From Candidatus Firestoneibacteriota bacterium (GTDB taxonomy: Bacteria; JACRDZ01): a DNA stretch of 7,504 bases. Of the stretch, positions 5,154 to 7,504 are shown in pieces. The DNA lies in assembly GCA_016212735.1 (NCBI GenBank), contig JACRDZ010000054.1, positions 1 to 7,504 on the forward strand, given 5' to 3'. Position numbers and translations under genes: made by a program. Position 1 is the first letter of the stretch, and each line of letters starts with the position of its first letter. The notes under the pieces were generated by a model. It was not told the origin of the DNA and ran no database searches. It saw only the letters and a list, made by a program, of their open reading frames with translations.

Positions 5154-7070
5154 TTAATATGTAGTCCATGCAAGACCAATATATTCATAAGAACCATCAA
5201 ATTTGAATGCACTAACTTTAACTTTCCACCAACCAGTCTGATTAGCAGTATATCTAACATATTCAAAATTTCTCTCAATAGAAAATGAATACAATTTACT
5301 AACTCCATCTGGACTATAAAGAATCATGTCATAATCTGTTTGTAATGGATCCCCAGTTGGAGGATGATTATTATCAGGGTGAGAATCCCAGACTAAGAAT
5401 ACACTAAATTTTTGCCCATAGTTTACATAAAAACTATATTCAAAATTTGGATTAGAAGAATATTTAGTTGCAACCATATATCTATTGTTACTTACTATAG
5501 AATCTGCAACACTTAAATCAATTACTCCTGCACCAACTCTATAATTTAAAAACGTAGAAATAAATGTTGGGTGAACAGCACTAGCCATTAATATTGCTTT
5601 TATTGCTTCTGGCCAAATTGTTAAAGTAGAATTTCTACTCATTAATAACGCAGCACCGCCACTTACCTGTGGAGTCGCAAAACTTGTTCCATCTCCAGCA
5701 TAATCTACTCCAGTACCAATAGTACTATTAATTCTAGATCCTACTGCCGCAATCTCAGGTTTTTCACGCTGCATATAGGGAGTAATAGGATTACCATAAC
5801 AAGAGTAGCCAGCAACTATATCATCATTTAAATTAGTATTATCCATATCATCTATTGCACCAACAGACATTACATTATAAGCAATCGAAGGGAAGCCAAC
5901 ATAATAATTAGGGCTGGAACAATGTTGCCCAATATTTCCTGCAGCTACAATAATTGTTCGATAATGTGTCCAAATTACATGATCAGCATACCTATCTAAT
6001 GCTGTCATATACCCACCTGAATTTCCAGCAAAACTATAATTAATTACATTGGCATTTTGATTAATAGCCCATTCTGTAGCATTTATAATACTTGTTTCAT
6101 AACCACTCCCTGAATTAGCACTTAACAATGGCCTCTTTACATTATATGAAATCCCTTTATAGGTTGAATGTGTACTTGCTATTATGCCAGCTACTGCTGT
6201 GGTATGATTACTACTATTTTGATATGGTTTTTCATAAATTATATTACCAAGATATGTGTTTGCATTTGAAATACTACCCATTTCTACCACTGCAACATTT
6301 ACTCCAGCCCCTTTTATCCCTCTATTCCATACAACATCTGCACGTTCTGTAGGAGCAGCACTATTCATTGCTGGTAGACATATTCTTTGTAAATATACTG
6401 CTTCTATATTATTATCTTTTTCTAATGCCAAAATATCTTCTTTAGATACTTCTGCAAATATTAAAGGTGCCAATCTGCTTTGTGTTGAAATTTTATGACC
6501 TCTTTCTTTTAAATAACTTACTATTGGCTTCTGTAAATTTTCCATTTCAATTCCATATTCTTCTCTGAATTTTTTGTCCTCTAAATCTCTGACAGTATCA
6601 TCTTTAAATTCTTCTGATTTTATTCTATTTGATTTAGATTTTGATTTAAGCCAGATACCTATTGTTACTTTATCAGAATTATTTAATCCCATAAGTAATT
6701 TATACAAAGGTTCTTCAATTTTTCCAATAAAACCCTTTTGCCATAATTTTTTAATAATAGATTCTGCATCTACAATATTCCCAACATTATCTAAATCCAC
6801 ACCAAATATATTACCATCTATTTCATCAAAAACTTTAAAACTTGTAATATTAAATTCACTTAAAACAGCCTTATTAACTATTCTCAAATTTCTCTCTGGT
6901 ATCTGATGTTTTTGTGCAATATGTTGTATTGCTATTTGTTGTAATATGGTCAATTTAATATTTTCAGGTTCTTGTGCTCTAACAGGTTTATTTATTAAGA
7001 TTATACAATTATATATAAAGAATAAATTTAGGATAAATACAAATAAACTTTTTATATTTATGTTATTCAT
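5154..7070 (-). CDS. Secreted subtilisin-like serine protease (family S8) with propeptide and C-terminal beta domain
   Basis: The 638-aa protein has a signal peptide (hydrophobic 9-26, likely cleavage after VRA at 32), so it is exported. Residues about 130-230 look like an I9-type inhibitory propeptide, preceded by an unassigned N-terminal stretch. The S8 catalytic domain spans about 245-525. H289 sits in NHTTAVAGIIAS, the oxyanion Asn is N379 in VAAGN, and the nucleophile is S463 in GTSFATPQVSGG. The position of the catalytic Asp, normally VAVIDTG, reads VAVVEMG, so E263 replaces it, and no Asp occurs between 246 and 290 to take its place. The C-terminus (530-638) is a beta-rich domain with LVWDSHP, DYDMILYSPDG and TGWWKVKVSAF, as seen after the catalytic domain of Kp43-like subtilases. 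AAGGAG at 7078-7083, 7 nt upstream, fixes the start. It is probably an extracellular protease, possibly with altered or lost activity, upstream of a serpin. Confidence 0.92.
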   Translation of the reverse strand: MNNINIKSLFVFILNLFFIYNCIILINKPVRAQEPENIKLTILQQIAIQHIAQKHQIPERNLRIVNKAVLSEFNITSFKVFDEIDGNIFGVDLDNVGNIVDAESIIKKLWQKGFIGKIEEPLYKLLMGLNNSDKVTIGIWLKSKSKSNRIKSEEFKDDTVRDLEDKKFREEYGIEMENLQKPIVSYLKERGHKISTQSRLAPLIFAEVSKEDILALEKDNNIEAVYLQRICLPAMNSAAPTERADVVWNRGIKGAGVNVAVVEMGSISNANTYLGNIIYEKPYQNSSNHTTAVAGIIASTHSTYKGISYNVKRPLLSANSGSGYETSIINATEWAINQNANVINYSFAGNSGGYMTALDRYADHVIWTHYRTIIVAAGNIGQHCSSPNYYVGFPSIAYNVMSVGAIDDMDNTNLNDDIVAGYSCYGNPITPYMQREKPEIAAVGSRINSTIGTGVDYAGDGTSFATPQVSGGAALLMSRNSTLTIWPEAIKAILMASAVHPTFISTFLNYRVGAGVIDLSVADSIVSNNRYMVATKYSSNPNFEYSFYVNYGQKFSVFLVWDSHPDNNHPPTGDPLQTDYDMILYSPDGVSKLYSFSIERNFEYVRYTANQTGWWKVKVSAFKFDGSYEYIGLAWTTY

Positions 7071-7217
7071 CTTTAATCTCCTTAAAATATATGATATAAA
7101 ATATTGTTTTAATTAGCAACATGGTAATTTATCTAAATTCATAAATTGGCGTTTGCATTTATTTAGATTTTGAGATTTAAGGATAGCGTATAACATATTC
7201 AATGTATGTTGTTACTA
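7071..7217 (-). promoter_or_regulatory. Proximal leader of the subtilase gene: RBS and two hairpins
   Basis: AAGGAG (7078-7083 on the minus strand) is the subtilase ribosome binding site. Two stem-loops follow upstream. ATCTAA/ATAAAT (7131-7136, 7141-7146) pairs with ATTTAT/TTAGAT (7157-7162, 7163-7168), with a 4-nt bulge and a 10-nt loop. AACATA (7192-7197) pairs with TATGTT (7205-7210). A weak second promoter candidate, TTGCTA-17-TATCAT on the minus strand (-35 at 7119-7114, -10 at 7096-7091), would start transcription too close to the ribosome binding site and is doubtful. No gene is seen. Confidence 0.5.
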
Positions 7218-7303
7218 AATGGATATATACAAAATTTTGTCTTAGATATCTCTTTAAATAGTATAGTATAGTATAGTATAGTATAGTATAGTATATATCC
7301 ATT
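7218..7303. repeat. 13-bp inverted repeat enclosing seven GTATA tandem repeats
   Basis: AATGGATATATAC (7218-7230) and its exact reverse complement (7291-7303) are 60 bp apart. Between them are the self-complementary ACAAAATTTTGT (7229-7240), AGATATCT (7244-7251), and a tandem run of GTATA starting at 7261 with seven perfect units through 7295, the last merging with the right arm. The tract lies about 190 bp upstream of the subtilase start. A 5-bp unit is the kind of simple repeat that changes length by slipped-strand mispairing. Confidence 0.9.
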
Positions 7304-7304
7304 A

Positions 7305-7319
7305 TTATGGACTCCATAA
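7305..7319. promoter_or_regulatory. 15-bp odd palindrome, possible operator
   Basis: TTATGGACTCCATAA is a perfect 7-bp inverted repeat around a central C. The half-site ATGGA/TCCAT also occurs at 7219-7223 and 7298-7302, giving four copies in about 100 bp upstream of the subtilase. It lies downstream of the candidate promoter, inside the predicted leader. A protein-binding role is inference. Confidence 0.35.
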
Positions 7320-7419
7320 AAAAATTTTAAGAAATAAACAATTCTTTAATTTTTTAAAGAGTGGGAATAAACATTTAATTAAAAATCATTATTTTGATAG
7401 AAAATTGAACTATATATAC

Positions 7420-7448
7420 AAAATACTACATAAAAATTTTATTGTCAA
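7420..7448 (-). promoter_or_regulatory. Sigma70-type promoter reading toward the subtilase gene
   Basis: On the minus strand, a consensus -35 TTGACA (7448-7443) is followed by a 17-bp spacer and a -10 TATTTT (7425-7420). Transcription would start near 7413 and give a leader of about 340 nt before the subtilase ATG. It starts directly beyond the terminator-like hairpin at 7458-7472. Confidence 0.55.
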
Positions 7449-7485
7449 TAAAAATTCTCGGGAATCGCCCGAAAGTTATTGACAA
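7442..7485 (-). terminator. Nested inverted repeat with terminator-like GC hairpin
   Basis: The outer arms TTGTCAATAA (7442-7451) and TTATTGACAA (7476-7485) are perfect complements. Inside, TCGGG (7458-7462) pairs with CCCGA (7468-7472) around a 5-nt loop. On the minus strand the GC stem is followed by GAATTTTTATT, as in an intrinsic terminator, so it probably ends a transcript coming from beyond the right edge. Both outer arms contain TTGACA pointing outward: the left one is the -35 box of the subtilase promoter; the right one could serve a + strand promoter whose -10 would lie at the window edge. Confidence 0.55.
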
Positions 7486-7504
7486 GAAATATATCCCACG
7501 ATAA

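Noticed and set aside
5091..5288. + strand 65-codon open frame overlapping the end of the subtilase gene
   Set aside because: Most of it is antisense to the C-terminal beta domain; no ribosome binding site or motif.
6128..6906. Three + strand open frames opposite the subtilase gene
   Set aside because: They oppose the conserved catalytic and propeptide regions and have biased, repetitive composition typical of shadow frames.
3694..7070. Anti-phage or toxin-antitoxin system built on protease and serpin
   Set aside because: Both proteins carry export signals and no defence-associated domain or neighbour is present; a surface protease and inhibitor role fits better.
7258..7297. Possible CRISPR array
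   Set aside because: The 5-bp units are contiguous, with no spacers; it is a simple tandem repeat.

Overview
The window is AT-rich bacterial DNA with short intergenic gaps on the left and gene-poor, structured DNA at both ends. The gene set suggests an anaerobe: a glycyl-radical (NrdG2-type) activase, a CBS-type family II pyrophosphatase, and PdxA of the DXP-dependent vitamin B6 pathway. A lipoprotein-type serpin and a secreted subtilase suggest a cell with an outer membrane or a protein-rich surface. No phylogenetic marker is present, so I do not name a phylum. Members of little-cultured groups such as Omnitrophota or Elusimicrobiota would fit, but this is only a guess.

Positions 1-145 form a long, GC-richer, rod-like imperfect palindrome that looks like a dispersed repeat or a structured RNA. 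From 295 to 3370 there is a tight + strand operon. It holds a family II Mn-dependent inorganic pyrophosphatase broken into two overlapping reading frames with its catalytic centre missing, then a radical SAM activase, a small unrecognised membrane protein and pdxA. Gaps are 2 to 13 bp, with two 4-bp ATGA overlaps. A truncated IS200-type transposase on the minus strand lies directly against the 3' end of pdxA.

From 3694 to 7070, on the minus strand, lie a secreted subtilisin-like protease (upstream) and a complete inhibitory-type serpin with a lipoprotein signal (downstream), 161 bp apart. The protease has an unusual Glu where the catalytic Asp is expected. The serpin has a canonical inhibitory hinge. 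Together they look like a protease and cognate-inhibitor pair at the cell surface, and this is the most interesting idea in the window.

Positions 7071-7504 hold no gene. They contain a good ribosome binding site for the protease, a run of seven GTATA repeats inside a 13-bp inverted repeat, several hairpins, and at the far right a terminator-like hairpin nested in an inverted repeat that carries a near-consensus promoter reading toward the protease. If used, this promoter would give a leader of about 340 nt.
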